A stretch of DNA of 6,043 nt from Pseudomonadota bacterium (GTDB taxonomy: Bacteria > Pseudomonadota > Alphaproteobacteria > Rhizobiales > Xanthobacteraceae), in contig JAEZBA010000384.1 of NCBI GenBank assembly GCA_023430245.1, forward strand, positions 1-6,043, given 5' to 3'. Below the pieces are notes generated by a model. The model was not told where the DNA came from and did no database searches. It worked only from the letters and a program-made list of their open reading frames with translations. Shown here in pieces: positions 5,786-6,043 of this stretch. Both the position numbers and the translations under genes were made by a program. Position 1 is the stretch's first letter; the number at the start of each line of letters is the position of its first letter.

Positions 5786-6043
5786 ATGTCACGATTCTTG
5801 TGTTCCGTGCTGACTGCGGCCTGCGCTCTCGCGACCGTCGTGCTTCCGGCCGCTGCCGACAATTTTCCATCGCGCCCGGTGACCATCATCGCGCCATGGC
5901 CTCCCGGCGCCGGCGTCGACACCATGGCGCGCATCCTGCAGCCAAAATTCTCCGAGTCGCTCGGCCAGCCGGTGGTGATCGAAAACCGGCCGGGCAGCGC
6001 CGGCAATAACGGCGCGGCCGCCGCTTTACGCGCTGCTCCGGAC
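5786..6043 (+). CDS. TTT-family periplasmic receptor (Bug/TctC-like), 3'-truncated
   Basis: The first 86 codons of a gene that runs off the window end; the frame is open to the last base. Residues 1-24 form a Sec signal peptide: Arg3, hydrophobic core LLTAAC-like through ALATVVLPAAA, with cleavage probably before Asp25. The mature N-terminus carries Bug-family hallmarks in order: FPSRPVTIIAPWPPGAGVD (27-45), TMARILQPKFSESLGQPVVI (46-65) and ENRPGSAGNNGA (66-77). Family knowledge: these proteins bind carboxylated ligands such as citrate, other dicarboxylates, amino acids or aromatic acids in the periplasm. They either deliver them to a TctA/TctB membrane pair or signal their presence. No TctA or TctB is visible. 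Placement behind the ThDP decarboxylase subunits suggests the ligand feeds that enzyme's pathway. Full members are usually around 320 residues, so about a quarter is present. Confidence 0.92.
   Translation, partial: MSRFLCSVLTAACALATVVLPAAADNFPSRPVTIIAPWPPGAGVDTMARILQPKFSESLGQPVVIENRPGSAGNNGAAAALRAAPD

Noticed and set aside
4996..6006. 336-codon minus-strand frame opposite the ThDP subunit and receptor genes
   Set aside because: It mirrors conserved ThDP and Bug genes on the plus strand, has low-complexity composition and no motif. It is a high-GC shadow.

Overview
The window is high-GC DNA with strong G/C preference at third codon positions. The gene types (SsuC/TauC-like permease, Bug-family receptor, an MCP with a second HAMP-like module) point to an alphaproteobacterium, most likely of the Bradyrhizobium/Rhodopseudomonas group. 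That placement is an inference from protein style. All recognisable genes lie on the + strand.

Layout. (1) 1-437 is the 3' part of an ABC-transporter inner-membrane permease. An amidase-signature hydrolase (450-1835) follows after 12 nt, so the two look like one uptake-plus-hydrolysis operon. (2) 1836-2047 is a non-coding gap with small inverted repeats and presumably the promoter of the next gene. (3) 2048-4228 encodes a complete 726-residue transmembrane chemoreceptor. (4) 4229-4574 has no intact gene. It holds what reads as a decayed, frameshifted fragment of an old-yellow-enzyme domain of the salicylyl-CoA 5-hydroxylase type, then a long terminator-like hairpin. (5) 4575-5718 encodes the two subunits of a split thiamine-diphosphate (ThDP) decarboxylase resembling sulfopyruvate decarboxylase ComD/ComE. 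(6) From 5786 to the window end is the start of a tripartite tricarboxylate transporter (TTT) periplasmic receptor of the Bug/TctC family.

How the parts may work together. The left operon probably imports a small organic compound through an ABC system and hydrolyses an amide bond. The right operon probably captures an organic acid with a Bug receptor and decarboxylates a 2-oxo acid with the two-subunit ThDP enzyme. Sulfolactate or a related acid is one hypothesis among several. The chemoreceptor between them may steer cells toward a related compound, but nothing in the sequence proves its ligand.

The most notable items are the unannotated oxidoreductase relic at about 4298-4445, the strong hairpin at 4503-4533 only 41 nt before the ThDP gene, and the ThDP decarboxylase/TTT receptor pairing. 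I found no RNA genes, CRISPR arrays, insertion sequences or phage genes.
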